Source of the DNA: Phycisphaerales bacterium
GTDB lineage: Bacteria > Planctomycetota > Phycisphaerae > Phycisphaerales > UBA1924
Assembly (NCBI GenBank): GCA_016764895.1
Contig: JAESRA010000013.1
Span: 1-41,364, forward strand
DNA: 41,364 nucleotides
Reading direction: 5' to 3'
Part shown: positions 15,892 to 25,473 of the stretch, piece by piece
Numbering within the stretch: the first letter of the stretch is position 1
How the letters are laid out: every line of letters begins with the position of its first letter
The notes under the pieces: model-generated
Databases searched by the model: none
Seen by the model: only the letters and a program-made list of their open reading frames with translations
Told to the model about the DNA's origin: nothing
Position numbers and translations under genes: made by a program

Positions 15892-17619
15892 TTATGGGCA
15901 TCCTGTCGTGAATGCACTGAGGAATGCTGAGATATCGAAGAAGTCAAAGACCATGTCGCCATTCATGTCGGCTGCTGGGTCTTGCGAGCTGAAGGCCGAG
16001 AGGAATGCGGAGATATCGAAGAAGTCGAGCACTCCGAATGGGGCTGCGAAATCTGCTGCTCCACAGGTTGCGCCGGTGACTTCGCCGATCAGGTTGACGA
16101 TCAGGTCATCGCCTGAGGCGGCCGTACCAAAGAGTGATTCATCGTTGACCGCTTTGAAGGTATAGGTCGCGGCAAATGCCCCGAAAGCCGCGTCTGAGAG
16201 GGTTGCTTGGATGGTTTGGCTGGACTGGGCTGGGATTGATGTGACCGATGAGAAGTCTGTGGTCAACTCGGCGGTGTCGCCAACGGAAGAGATGAACTGG
16301 ACATCCATTGGGGCGCCGGTTGTCAGTTCTGCGATGTTGAAGAACTCGATGTTCTGCAGGGCATCTCCGGTCCCCAGAGCGATGATGCCCAGGTCGATGG
16401 TGATTTCATGGAGATTGCTGCCCGATGCCAGTGAGCCGTCTGATGGGTTGAAGATGTTGATTTGGATGGTGACGATGTCATCGCCGTCGTTGTCGCCGTT
16501 GCCGGCTCCGCCTTGGGTGGTGACATCGAGGTTGTCGATGACGACTTGCTCTACGCTGATCGAAGCGGTGTCAGTTGCCCCCGCTGGCAATGAGATGTTA
16601 AACTGGCTTGAATCGTTGGGTGTGTTCATCGGGAAGGCGTTTGGGTTGCCCCAGACGGAGGTTTCGATGCCTGCTGATGGTGTGACTGTGTAGTAGGTTC
16701 CGTCGCTGCCGTCTTTGTTGATGGTGATGGGGACTGAGCCGAGCGAGTCGCCTACGAGGGCGTTGAACTCGACGGTCATTGCTGAGGAGCCGTCGGCGTT
16801 TGATGCTCCGCCGACCCAGAGGGTGGAGTCGTTGCTTTGGTCAACATAGATGGACCAGACGAACTCTGGGTGATCTACGAATGCGTTTCGGTTGTTGGTA
16901 TAGAAGAATGGGTTGTAGGCGACATCGGACACGGCATGGTTCCGTCGGCGTTCAAAGGTGTCTGGGGCGTCGAGGTAGTGCCATGCGAGCAGGGCGTTGA
17001 GATCACCCATTTGGTTGCCTGAGGGGAATCCGTTGACCAGTGAGAGCCCAAGTGAGGTCCAGCGGGTGTCGGAATAGAAGAGGCTGCGGGCGATGTCGCC
17101 TTTGTCTACATCGCCTGGGAAGTAGTATGTCCCTAGGTTTCCGAAGGAGCCTGTTGTTGAGGCCGTGCCGAATGGTTTGTTGCTTCTTGAGGAGTTAATT
17201 GAGGGGTTGCAGGGGCGGAGTGCGTGTGGATCGCCCAGATTGCTACGGGAGGAGTTTGAGGCGCTGCCGGGCTGCCTGGACTGTGGCCAGACATGTTCAC
17301 GGTTCCATGTGGAGCCTTGATCCCAGACCGCTGAAACTGATGCTCCGTTGTAGACCAAGAGGATATTTCCGATTACATTGGGGTCTTCATCGATTTGTCG
17401 TGACATCACGCGGTAATCGCCATAGGCCCGTTGGATATGCCCTGAGGACATGGCGCTGGTGAGTTGGGATTTGAGGGTTGATCCTGTGCCTGTTGCGCCG
17501 TTGTAGTAGTTTGCGGGCGGATCGAACGGATCGGCTGCGATGGTTGTGCCTGCTGTTGCCAGCAAGAGAAGTATGGTGCACGAGAAAGGACTGGAACTGG
17601 TGACTTTGAATGGTTTCAT
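15892..17619 (-). CDS. Secreted endonuclease I-family nuclease with C-terminal dockerin-like (GC-type) tail
   Basis: The start is placed at the ATG at 17619 (MKPFKVTSS) with GGAGAG upstream; the 108 codons before it in the track lack coding character. The 575-residue protein has a signal peptide ending TTIAADP. Residues about 30-250 match the EndA/Bsn-type endonuclease I family (PF04231): QIDEDPNVIGNILLVYNG, the His-Me finger STWNREHVWPQS near residue 105, and SNLGDPHALRPCNPSINSSR. Such enzymes cut DNA or RNA outside the cell. A beta-rich region follows (about 260-510), then two calcium-loop repeats LDFFDISAFLSAF and FDFFDISAFLSAF, ending TTGCP, the tail type found on many Phycisphaerae exoproteins and presumed to anchor or sort them. 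It may supply nucleotides from environmental DNA. Confidence 0.85.
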   Translation of the reverse strand: MKPFKVTSSSPFSCTILLLLATAGTTIAADPFDPPANYYNGATGTGSTLKSQLTSAMSSGHIQRAYGDYRVMSRQIDEDPNVIGNILLVYNGASVSAVWDQGSTWNREHVWPQSRQPGSASNSSRSNLGDPHALRPCNPSINSSRSNKPFGTASTTGSFGNLGTYYFPGDVDKGDIARSLFYSDTRWTSLGLSLVNGFPSGNQMGDLNALLAWHYLDAPDTFERRRNHAVSDVAYNPFFYTNNRNAFVDHPEFVWSIYVDQSNDSTLWVGGASNADGSSAMTVEFNALVGDSLGSVPITINKDGSDGTYYTVTPSAGIETSVWGNPNAFPMNTPNDSSQFNISLPAGATDTASISVEQVVIDNLDVTTQGGAGNGDNDGDDIVTIQINIFNPSDGSLASGSNLHEITIDLGIIALGTGDALQNIEFFNIAELTTGAPMDVQFISSVGDTAELTTDFSSVTSIPAQSSQTIQATLSDAAFGAFAATYTFKAVNDESLFGTAASGDDLIVNLIGEVTGATCGAADFAAPFGVLDFFDISAFLSAFSSQDPAADMNGDMVFDFFDISAFLSAFTTGCP

Positions 17620-17919
17620 ACGAATAACTCTCCGCAGTACAGATCGGATGGTTCCGACTGTGTGTTCTGGTCTATGTGTTGAAAGCGAATAGGCAAATGC
17701 CAAATGCCTGTTAGGATACGACTGACCGAACCAGCATACACGACAAACGGCTTTGTTCATCGGAATTAGTCTGGTTTTCTGGCGAATTTTGGCGTTATCG
17801 GGATGCGTCAGGTCTGGCATTTGATCCAGTAAATTAGTAGCACAACACCCATTTGAGTATTTGTACTTGATGTATTTGTATCCGTGTGCGATGCCCAACA
17901 TTCCCCTACTATGGTGTTC
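17620..17919. other. Divergent promoter region between nuclease and addB
   Basis: This 300-nt stretch must hold promoters in both directions. It contains a near-tandem pair of GTATTTGTA at 17857-17865 and 17872-17880, 15 nt apart, close to the addB start. No sigma-70 promoter with two good hexamers stood out, and no convincing gene was seen. Confidence 0.4.
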
Positions 17920-20850
17920 ATGAATACTGGATGCACACGACATTTTTTAGGTTGGGATCAACCTGCACTCGATAGCGCGGCTCAATGGATTTTTGATCGC
18001 TTCGTCCAGAACTCTGAACTGGATTTGAGTGATGTACATTTGGTGCTTCCCGGCCGAAGGGCTGCCCGGACATTGCTTGGGAATCTTGTGGACCTTTGCG
18101 AGAGCCAAGGCATCGTACTGATCCCTCCGATAACCATGACCCCACTGGAAATTCCAGCGGCGACTATTGGTAGGGCTAGTGAGATCGAAGGTATGGGCGG
18201 GCTTGGCCGGCACGCCTCCAAACTTTCTCGGAAACTCGCTTGGATTCAGGCATTGCAAGACTGTGACCCCAGCATGCTTGCTGAAATTCTTCCGGCCCCG
18301 CCAGAAACCCAGGACCTTGGGCATTGGATTGGGATCGGCGGGTGGATAGCGGGGGTCAGCGATGAACTCTGTGATGCAGGCTTGCGGATGAGCGAGGTTG
18401 CGACTCGTGGGATTCAGATACTTGATGAATCTGAAACGGTCCGATGGGATGCACTTGGCGAAATCCAGAACTCGTATGAACAGATACTGGCTGGGCTCGG
18501 GGTCGTTGATGATCGCTTGGTGACGCTGGACCATGTCTTTCATGATGATGAAACCGTTCGTAGTGGACGCCGATTTATTTGTATCGGCATGCCCGAACTC
18601 GGTTCAACGGCACGGGGCGCGATCGAGCGCGCAGAATGCGAAGTTGATTCGTTGGTCTTTGCGCCTGAATCATTGGCAGAGCGGTTTGATGAGTTTGGAT
18701 GCGTAGTGACGGATCAATGGATCAGGGCGAGCTTGGAAATTGATGAAGGCCGCATCGTCTTTGAAGAGAGCCCTGCGAGCATGTGTGAGCGAGCGATGAC
18801 GCGGCTCGCTCTGCATGGGAGTCGATCAGGAGCTGATGCTTTGGATACTTCTTCATGCGTCATCGGGCTGGCGGATGAATCGTTGATCGGGCCGCTCCGG
18901 CAAATCGCTAGCATGGGCGGGCCCAAACTGGGTATTGAGATTCACGCGCCGATCGGGCGGAGCGCATTGAGCACGCCTCCTGGACAGCTTGTCGAGTTGA
19001 TCCAGGCGTATCTGGGTAATCCGTCGTTTGACACGCTCGCCTTGCTTGCCCGCCATCCTGATATGGAACTTGCTTTGACTGCTGGGCACGCTGAATCTGA
19101 TTCTGATGCACCAAAGCCCAAGGCGTGGTGGCTCACATCGCTTGATCTGATCCGCCAGAATCATGTACTGACCAGCAGCACGGTTGTCCCCAATGGAACC
19201 AAAGCGTCACTAGCCAAAGATGCTGAGTTTGTGGTGCAAACCGTTGCCCAACTCCTTGGGCCGTTGATTCCAAGCCCCGGCGCGGATCTTCCACTTGATG
19301 ATTGGGCTGGCAAACTTTCAAAGACGCTTGAACTGATCTATCTTGATATTGAGCTTGATATCCAATCCGAACATGACCGCTCGACGATCGAGGGGCTTGG
19401 ATCGATCCGTGCGGTTCTTGATGAGATCAGTGATGCCAAGTTGCTTGGGCAGTGCATGCCTGTGACATCGGCGCATACTGCGGTTGCATTGATTTTGGAT
19501 CGGCTTGGCGAAACGATGCTTGCAGAGCCGCTCAATCGTGACGCGATTGAGGCCGTTGGATGGCTCGAACTCCCGCTTGATCCTTCGCCATTGTGTGTGG
19601 TTGTTGGGATGAGCGAGTCATGTGTCCCCGGATCAATAACTCACGATCCGCTCCTTCCGGGTTCGCTTCGTGATGCGCTTGGGATGACCACCAACGAGGA
19701 TCGCTTGGCCCGCGACACTTTCTTGATGGCATCGATTCATGCGTCAAGGGATGCGGTCTTTATGTGCGCTAGGAACGGCGAAAAAAATGATCCCGTCACA
19801 CCCAGTCGCCTTCTTTTACGGGTGTCTGGCGAATCTTTAGCCAAACGCGTCGGGCGGTTTGTTGATCCTTCAGAGGACTGTCCTTCATTGCACTCTTTGG
19901 CGATGGACGCCAAACCTGGGAAGGTCGATCGGTTCAAATCCACACTCCGGGTCTGCGAAGATTTTGTTGTACCGGTATCAATGCGTGTGACGGATTTTGA
20001 TACTTTTCTGAGATCGCCAGCACAATGGTATCTGGAGCGACACTTGGGGCTCGGCGAGATTGACATTGATATACGAGAACTCGGCCCCGCTCAGTTGGGC
20101 ACGCTCATCCATTCGATACTCGATTCATTCGGCAAGGATCCAGCGATGCGGGACCTTGATGATCCTGATGCGATCAATGCTGCCCTTTTACATTTGCTGG
20201 ACCAAGAGACCGTTTCTCAGTATGGGACAAAGCCTGCCGCTGCTGTTATTGTGCAGACCCGGCTCCTTCATTATCGGCTTGGGTGGTTTGCAACTCAGCA
20301 GTCGCAACGAAGACGCGACGGCTGGGCTATCGCCTACACAGAATGGTCGCCCGACAAAGCTGCGCCGCCTTCGATTTTGGTTGATGGCGATCCGATGGAG
20401 TTGCGTGGAAAGATCGACCGGATCGACAGACATGAGGACGGCCGGCTTGCGATAATTGACTACAAAACAGGTAGAATCGTCGATGCTCGCAAGGCTCACC
20501 AGACCAAGGATGCTTGGACGAAGCTTCAACTTCCGCTCTATCGTTTTCTGGTGCGGCAACTTGCCAGCGACCAGGAGATTGTTCTTGGGTATGCGGGTCT
20601 TCCAGCAAATGCAGGTGAAGATGTCTGGCAGTTTGCTGATTGGGATCAGGACGAGCTGAAATCTGCCGACGAGGCCGCGTGTGATGTTGTTCGGAATATC
20701 CGTAAGATGTCAGCCGGGGACAAGGTCGAGATGGGCGATTCTCCGCCGGACAATGGGATTCTCGGATTTTTGACTGGACAACGATTCGATACCGGCGGGA
20801 ACCAATGGATACACGAAGAAGAATCCACCGAGGCGGAGGTGGGCGTATGA
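17920..20850 (+). CDS. addB: AddB-like subunit of a helicase-nuclease (double-strand break repair)
   Basis: A 976-residue protein of the AddB type, partner of the AddA helicase-nuclease encoded next. N-terminal VHLVLPGRRAARTLLGNLV resembles the degenerate helicase-like start of alphaproteobacterial-type AddB and has no Walker A box. The nuclease is C-terminal: GTLIHSILDSFG, then ELRGKIDRIDRHEDGRLAIIDYKTGR, giving the D...DxK core of the PD-(D/E)XK (Cas4/RecB) family. The iron-sulfur cysteines of Gram-positive AddB are absent: the usual CPF-Y-F segment is RSPAQWYLERHLGL and no cysteine cluster follows the nuclease. The start is uncertain (GTG 17884, ATG 17911 or 17920) because none has a ribosome binding site. 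The stop overlaps the addA start as ATGA. Confidence 0.82.
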   Translation: MNTGCTRHFLGWDQPALDSAAQWIFDRFVQNSELDLSDVHLVLPGRRAARTLLGNLVDLCESQGIVLIPPITMTPLEIPAATIGRASEIEGMGGLGRHASKLSRKLAWIQALQDCDPSMLAEILPAPPETQDLGHWIGIGGWIAGVSDELCDAGLRMSEVATRGIQILDESETVRWDALGEIQNSYEQILAGLGVVDDRLVTLDHVFHDDETVRSGRRFICIGMPELGSTARGAIERAECEVDSLVFAPESLAERFDEFGCVVTDQWIRASLEIDEGRIVFEESPASMCERAMTRLALHGSRSGADALDTSSCVIGLADESLIGPLRQIASMGGPKLGIEIHAPIGRSALSTPPGQLVELIQAYLGNPSFDTLALLARHPDMELALTAGHAESDSDAPKPKAWWLTSLDLIRQNHVLTSSTVVPNGTKASLAKDAEFVVQTVAQLLGPLIPSPGADLPLDDWAGKLSKTLELIYLDIELDIQSEHDRSTIEGLGSIRAVLDEISDAKLLGQCMPVTSAHTAVALILDRLGETMLAEPLNRDAIEAVGWLELPLDPSPLCVVVGMSESCVPGSITHDPLLPGSLRDALGMTTNEDRLARDTFLMASIHASRDAVFMCARNGEKNDPVTPSRLLLRVSGESLAKRVGRFVDPSEDCPSLHSLAMDAKPGKVDRFKSTLRVCEDFVVPVSMRVTDFDTFLRSPAQWYLERHLGLGEIDIDIRELGPAQLGTLIHSILDSFGKDPAMRDLDDPDAINAALLHLLDQETVSQYGTKPAAAVIVQTRLLHYRLGWFATQQSQRRRDGWAIAYTEWSPDKAAPPSILVDGDPMELRGKIDRIDRHEDGRLAIIDYKTGRIVDARKAHQTKDAWTKLQLPLYRFLVRQLASDQEIVLGYAGLPANAGEDVWQFADWDQDELKSADEAACDVVRNIRKMSAGDKVEMGDSPPDNGILGFLTGQRFDTGGNQWIHEEESTEAEVGV

Positions 20851-23800
20851 GCCAAACAGCACCCGCTACCAAACACACGATCGTGCGTGCCTCGGCTGGT
20901 TCTGGCAAGACCTATGAACTGACGAGCTCGTATATCGCAAGGCTCTTTGAGGGAGAGGATCCATCGGGGATGCTTGCGACGACCTTTACCAAGGCCGCGG
21001 CGGGTGAAATTTTGCACCGTGTGCTCAAGCGGCTCAGTGCTGGCGTGCTCGACGGCGCATCACTTGCCGAACTCCAAGAAGCAACGCATGACCCTGAGTT
21101 ATCACATGAGCGATGCGCTCAGGTGCTTACCAATCTGATTCAGCAGCTCCATCGCATGTCGATTATGACCATCGACTCTTTTTTCTCGCGGATGGCCAGC
21201 TCGTTTAGTTTCGAGCTCGGCCTGCCGATGGAGTACCGGTTGCTCGAAGACGATGAGGATGAATCGCTGCGCGAGCAGAGTGTCGATCAAGCTTTGAATG
21301 AATGTTCGAGCAGTGAGATGGTGGAGTTGCTCCGCTGGTTGCAGGGCGACCGGATTCAGATGCAAACCCACAGCGCGATCATGAAGGCTGTTAAGACTGG
21401 GTATTCGATGTACCTGGCGACCAACGGGCGTGCGCCGGTTTGGGATATGATCGAACCTGTTGGACGCGAGATGAGTGCTTCGGATTTGGATGAGGCCATC
21501 GCGGATCTTGGACAAGCATCCGTCCCGACCAGCAAGACCGGCAAGCCCAACGGGAACTGGGTCAAAGCACGCAACAAATGTGTCACGGCAACGCAAGCAA
21601 ACGACTGGGTGACCCTGCTCAAAGGCGGGCTCGGCGGGCTTGTCCTCAAGGGGATTCTGACCGGGCAAACACCGACCTATTACAAACTTGATATCCCAGC
21701 GGGCTTGATTGAAATACTGACTCCGATCGTCGAGCACGCTCGGCATGCGTTGATCAATGAACACATCAATCGCACACGCGCCGTTTTTAAACTCATGGAA
21801 CGATTCGACCAGGCGTACCGGTCAGCCAAAATGTCCAGCGGGCAACTGAGCTTTGATGACCCACCCAGACTGCTTAATGAAGCGGGTATTACCGGGGAGC
21901 TTGAACATCTGTATTACCGGCTTGATGCGTCGATCCGCCATGTGATGCTGGATGAGTTTCAGGATACTTCGATGCCTCAGTTTAATCTGATTGAGCCGAT
22001 TATTGACGAGCTTCTCAGCCAAGATGTAGAGGGACGGTCGGTGTTTGTGGTCGGGGATGTCAAGCAGTCGCTCTATTCTTGGCGTCAGGCCGAGCCCAAG
22101 TTGCTCGGAGCGATGACCGACCGATGGGGACTGTTTGAAGAAAAGACGCTCGCTAAATCTTGGCGTTCATCGCCGGTGGTTCTCGATGCTGTCAATGCGA
22201 TCTTTGGCGACCTTCCTGACAACGATGCGATGCGTTCTAAAGAAGTCGGCGCCATGGCTGCGGCCAACTGGCACACGCAATATGACACACACGATGCGGA
22301 GAAAAAAAAGCTGCCCGGATATGTGAGCCTGAGCGTTGCCGAAAGTGATGCCGAGAATGATAAAGAAGCAACCGAAGAGGTCCTCTGGTCATGCGCCAGC
22401 CGGGTTGCAGAAGCCAGGGCGCAATCTCCGGATGCCTCGATCGCGGTTCTTGTTCGCCAGACCAAGCATATCTATCCGCTGCTTGACAAACTGAGCAAAC
22501 TCGGTGTTGACGCGTGCGAGGATCGTGGAAATCCACTCGTCGATGCGCCTTGTGTGGCGGCGGCGGTTTCGATGCTTGAGTTGATTGATCATCCGTCAAA
22601 CTCTGCTGCTCTCTTTCATGTCCGATCGACGCCGTTGGGGGAAGTTGTTGGCTTGCAGGATTCCAAACGGCTCAGCACTGTTGCATCGGATTTCCGTCGC
22701 CGCATTTCTTTGGAGGGTTGTGTGCCGATGCTCACCCGGTGGCTTAAGGAGTCGGCCCATTCTATGGATGCACGGGGGTATGTTCGGTTCAACCAGCTTA
22801 TTGAACTTGCAGGCAAGCTCCAAAGCGATGGGCGAGGGGGAGCAGCGACCCTTGCGATGGTCGCCCAGACCCGGAAGATCGACGAACCGGGGCATGCTCC
22901 GGTGAGGGTGATCACGATCCATCGTTCAAAGGGGCTCGAGTTTGATGTGGTTGTGCTGCCACTCCTGGGACAAACATGGAGCATTCGACCAGACTCGTTG
23001 TTGTCAAAGCGTGATATTCCGCTGGGCCCGATCACTCAGGTCACGCGATACCCCAGCGAGGTGATGCAGGCCGTTCATCCGGATCTCCAAGCCATTCACA
23101 ATCAATCCATGCTCAACCAGATCAATGAAGAGTTGTGCTGTTTGTATGTCGCGATGACACGGGCGAAGTGTTCATTGCAAATGATCGTTCCGGCCGACAA
23201 GAATGGTCGATCTGGTAATCCTGCCAGCAAGTTCTCGCTCAAACCAGCCCACTTACTCCGGGCGGCGCTTGCTCCCGAATCCCCGGCTGTTCCTGGATCG
23301 GTTCTCTATGAAACTTCTAGTGAACAGGATTGGTCCAGCGGGATCGAGCCCGGTTCTGCGCTTTCGACCACTGCCCCAAGAACGCCGATCACGCTCCGAA
23401 TCCGCCCGCCTCAACGCCTCCGCGCTGGCCAACTCATGGCCGCGGCCCCATCTTCTGAACACCAATCCACGAAGGTTTGTGCAAGCTCTTTGCTCCAAAA
23501 TACTGAGTTTGGGCAATATGCCCGTGGGTATGGCGAGTGTGTTCATGCCGCCTTTGAGCAGTTTGATTGGCTCGACACCAAACCAAGTGACGAGCAAGTT
23601 GCCTCTGAACTCAGAGGGCTTGGGCATGATGACGATACCGCCACAAAGGCTATCGCAGAACTCAACGCGGCCTTGGGATGCGATCCGGTTCGGCATATTT
23701 TCGATCTCAACCAATGGTTGGCCACGCATCCGCTCTCGAATTCTACGATGCCCACCGTCCACCATGAACGCCCATTTGCGGTTCGCTTGGGTACATCTGG

Positions 23801-24065
23801 AAAAGAACGGCTGGTGCAAGGCCGCTTTGATCGGCTCGTGATTGGACGCGATGGCGATCGGGTCACGAATGTGCAGATTGTTGATTACAAAACCGATCGA
23901 GGCGCCCAGGGTCTCGATGCGACCCAACTCGCTGAGTATGCGGCAAAGCATCAGCCTCAGATGAACACCTACCGGCAAGCGGTCGCGGCGATGTACGGGC
24001 TCGACGAAACCGCGATCGAGATCGCACTGGTCTTCACGGCCTCGCCTGGTGTGGTCTATCTTTGA
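20847..24065 (+). CDS. addA: AddA-like UvrD/Rep helicase-nuclease subunit
   Basis: The ATG at 20847 has an excellent GGAGGT 6 nt upstream and overlaps the addB stop (ATGA), so the tracked start at 20805 is wrong. The 1072-residue product is an SF1A helicase fused to a nuclease: Walker A ASAGSGKT (residues 15-22), motif Ia TFTKAAAGE, Walker B MLDEFQDTS (about 365), motif IV DVKQSLYSWRQAEPK, motif V TIHRSKGLEFDVVV, motif VI LYVAMTRAK, and a C-terminal PD-(D/E)XK core ending NVQIVDYKTDRG. It would unwind and resect broken DNA ends together with AddB to load RecA. A Chi-like recognition sequence cannot be derived from this window. Confidence 0.93.
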   Translation: MSQTAPATKHTIVRASAGSGKTYELTSSYIARLFEGEDPSGMLATTFTKAAAGEILHRVLKRLSAGVLDGASLAELQEATHDPELSHERCAQVLTNLIQQLHRMSIMTIDSFFSRMASSFSFELGLPMEYRLLEDDEDESLREQSVDQALNECSSSEMVELLRWLQGDRIQMQTHSAIMKAVKTGYSMYLATNGRAPVWDMIEPVGREMSASDLDEAIADLGQASVPTSKTGKPNGNWVKARNKCVTATQANDWVTLLKGGLGGLVLKGILTGQTPTYYKLDIPAGLIEILTPIVEHARHALINEHINRTRAVFKLMERFDQAYRSAKMSSGQLSFDDPPRLLNEAGITGELEHLYYRLDASIRHVMLDEFQDTSMPQFNLIEPIIDELLSQDVEGRSVFVVGDVKQSLYSWRQAEPKLLGAMTDRWGLFEEKTLAKSWRSSPVVLDAVNAIFGDLPDNDAMRSKEVGAMAAANWHTQYDTHDAEKKKLPGYVSLSVAESDAENDKEATEEVLWSCASRVAEARAQSPDASIAVLVRQTKHIYPLLDKLSKLGVDACEDRGNPLVDAPCVAAAVSMLELIDHPSNSAALFHVRSTPLGEVVGLQDSKRLSTVASDFRRRISLEGCVPMLTRWLKESAHSMDARGYVRFNQLIELAGKLQSDGRGGAATLAMVAQTRKIDEPGHAPVRVITIHRSKGLEFDVVVLPLLGQTWSIRPDSLLSKRDIPLGPITQVTRYPSEVMQAVHPDLQAIHNQSMLNQINEELCCLYVAMTRAKCSLQMIVPADKNGRSGNPASKFSLKPAHLLRAALAPESPAVPGSVLYETSSEQDWSSGIEPGSALSTTAPRTPITLRIRPPQRLRAGQLMAAAPSSEHQSTKVCASSLLQNTEFGQYARGYGECVHAAFEQFDWLDTKPSDEQVASELRGLGHDDDTATKAIAELNAALGCDPVRHIFDLNQWLATHPLSNSTMPTVHHERPFAVRLGTSGKERLVQGRFDRLVIGRDGDRVTNVQIVDYKTDRGAQGLDATQLAEYAAKHQPQMNTYRQAVAAMYGLDETAIEIALVFTASPGVVYL

Positions 24066-24085
24066 TCAACGAAAGGATTCTGTAC

Positions 24086-24886
24086 ATGCGCGTGCATCTT
24101 GTTCAGTTTGACATCCAATGGGAATCGCCGGAAGCGAATTTTGAACGCGTCCGGTCTCTTGTCGATGACTGCGGGACGCAGGCCGGCGATCTTATTGCGT
24201 TGCCTGAACTCTTTGATTCTGGATTCACACTCAACACCCAACATTCGTGCGATTCTAGTGGCCGAACCCTCGCATTCTTGTCCAAACTTGCGCAAGACAC
24301 CGGATGTTTTGTCCATGGGTCTCGGTCTATTATGCCCGCAGGTTCAGGCCGGGCCTTGAACTGCGCGACTGTTATGGAGCCAGGGATGGAATCGGGATCA
24401 ACCGATCCGATCTGCGAATATTACAAGATTCATCCGTTTTCAATTGGCCGCGAACTCGAAGCCTACCAAGGCGGCGATGAACTCAGCCGATACACCATGG
24501 GGCACGGCGAAGATCAGATTCATATCTGTCCAGCGATCTGCTATGACCTGCGGTTTCCGGAGTTGTTCAGGAAGGGCGTCGCTGAGGGCGCGGAAATGTT
24601 TGTGCTGGGTGCCAACTGGCCGGTCGCTCGCCAGCATCACTGGCGCACGCTGCTGATTGCTCGCGCAATCGAGAACCAGGCGTTCGTTCTTGGGATTAAC
24701 CGGTGCGGGGATGATCCGAGTTTGCATTATGGGGGAGGGACGATTGCCATTGGTCCCAAGGGCGAAATCCTCGGCGAACTCGATGATCAACAAGGGGTGC
24801 TGAGTGTTGAGATTGATCCATCGCTGGTTCATCAATGGCGTAGAAAGTTTCCCGCTGTCGATGACATCAAGATCCGGTCATTCTGA
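24086..24886 (+). CDS. Nitrilase-superfamily (carbon-nitrogen hydrolase) amidase, omega-amidase-like
   Basis: The ATG at 24086 follows GAAAGGA at 8-nt spacing; the tracked TTG start overlaps addA and is less likely. The 266-residue enzyme shows the catalytic triad of the superfamily: Glu in ALPELFDSGF, Lys in YYKIHPFS and Cys in AICYDLRFPELFR. KIHPF together with the AICYDLRFPEL wording resembles the omega-amidase/YafV branch, which hydrolyses alpha-keto amides such as 2-oxoglutaramate, but substrate assignment is an inference. It starts 20 nt after addA on the same strand and may be read through from it, with no obvious functional link. It ends at a bidirectional terminator shared with rplS. 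Confidence 0.85.
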   Translation: MRVHLVQFDIQWESPEANFERVRSLVDDCGTQAGDLIALPELFDSGFTLNTQHSCDSSGRTLAFLSKLAQDTGCFVHGSRSIMPAGSGRALNCATVMEPGMESGSTDPICEYYKIHPFSIGRELEAYQGGDELSRYTMGHGEDQIHICPAICYDLRFPELFRKGVAEGAEMFVLGANWPVARQHHWRTLLIARAIENQAFVLGINRCGDDPSLHYGGGTIAIGPKGEILGELDDQQGVLSVEIDPSLVHQWRRKFPAVDDIKIRSF

Positions 24887-24894
24887 GTGCATAC

Positions 24895-24923
24895 AAAAAA
24901 ACACCCGCTTTCGGCGGGCGTTT
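24895..24923. terminator. Bidirectional intrinsic terminator between the amidase gene and rplS
   Basis: AAACACCCGC (24899-24908) and GCGGGCGTTT (24914-24923) pair around a 5-nt loop. Read on the minus strand the only non-Watson-Crick position is a G-U and seven T follow, so it is best suited to rplS; on the plus strand that position is an A-C mismatch and the T-tract is weaker. Confidence 0.82.
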
Positions 24924-24943
24924 GTATTGGTTCGTTGAGTCGC

Positions 24944-25336
24944 TTACTTGTTTACGACTGACATGCCTTCGACATGCTTCATGCCGCGACGGCGATCACG
25001 GAGACGACGGGACTTACCGACGCGGTCACGCAGGAAGTACAGCTTCGCTCGGCGGGCATCGGCACGACGGATCACTTCGATCTTCGAGATCATTGGTGAG
25101 TTCATCGGCCAGGTCCGCTCGACACCGACTTCGCCGACGATGCGGCGAACGGTAATCATTTCGTTGATGCCGCTGCCTTTGCGGGAGATCAGCGTTCCAG
25201 AAAAGACCTGGATGCGTTCTTTTTTACCTTCAACGATCCGCACATGGACATTGATGTTGTCGCCGACATCGAAACGGGGTAGATCCGTTTTGATTGCCTC
25301 GGCGTTGACGGATTCGATGAGTTTCTGCGTGTCCAT
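24944..25336 (-). CDS. rplS: 50S ribosomal protein L19
   Basis: A 130-residue protein with the L19 core: FDVGDNINVHVRIVEGKKERIQVF, SGTLISRKGSGINEMITVRR and VERTWPMNSPMISKIEVIRR, then the basic RRAKLYFLRDRVGKSRR. L19 sits at the 30S-50S interface. AAAGGA 7 nt upstream supports the start. It is usually the last gene of rpsP-rimM-trmD-rplS; here it is monocistronic, with a separate promoter region shared with the divergent dehydrogenase gene. Confidence 0.97.
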   Translation of the reverse strand: MDTQKLIESVNAEAIKTDLPRFDVGDNINVHVRIVEGKKERIQVFSGTLISRKGSGINEMITVRRIVGEVGVERTWPMNSPMISKIEVIRRADARRAKLYFLRDRVGKSRRLRDRRRGMKHVEGMSVVNK

Positions 25337-25473
25337 AAGTCAATCCTTTGCTACGCCTGCACTTGCAAGCGGGACCGCAAGGGTAGGCGTGTGTGCATCC
25401 AGAGTCGAGCCAGAATCGCCTTTAAGCCGTCTCAAACACAGCTCTCGACTGTTTTTTGGTCCTAAACTCCGCC

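Noticed and set aside
15601-15930. 109-codon plus-strand ORF
   Set aside because: Runs through structured repeat copy A and a terminator hairpin and into the nuclease gene on the other strand.
17857-17880. Tandem GTATTTGTA pair as an operator
   Set aside because: Only two short AT-rich copies; could be chance, with no further copies or known regulator to support it.
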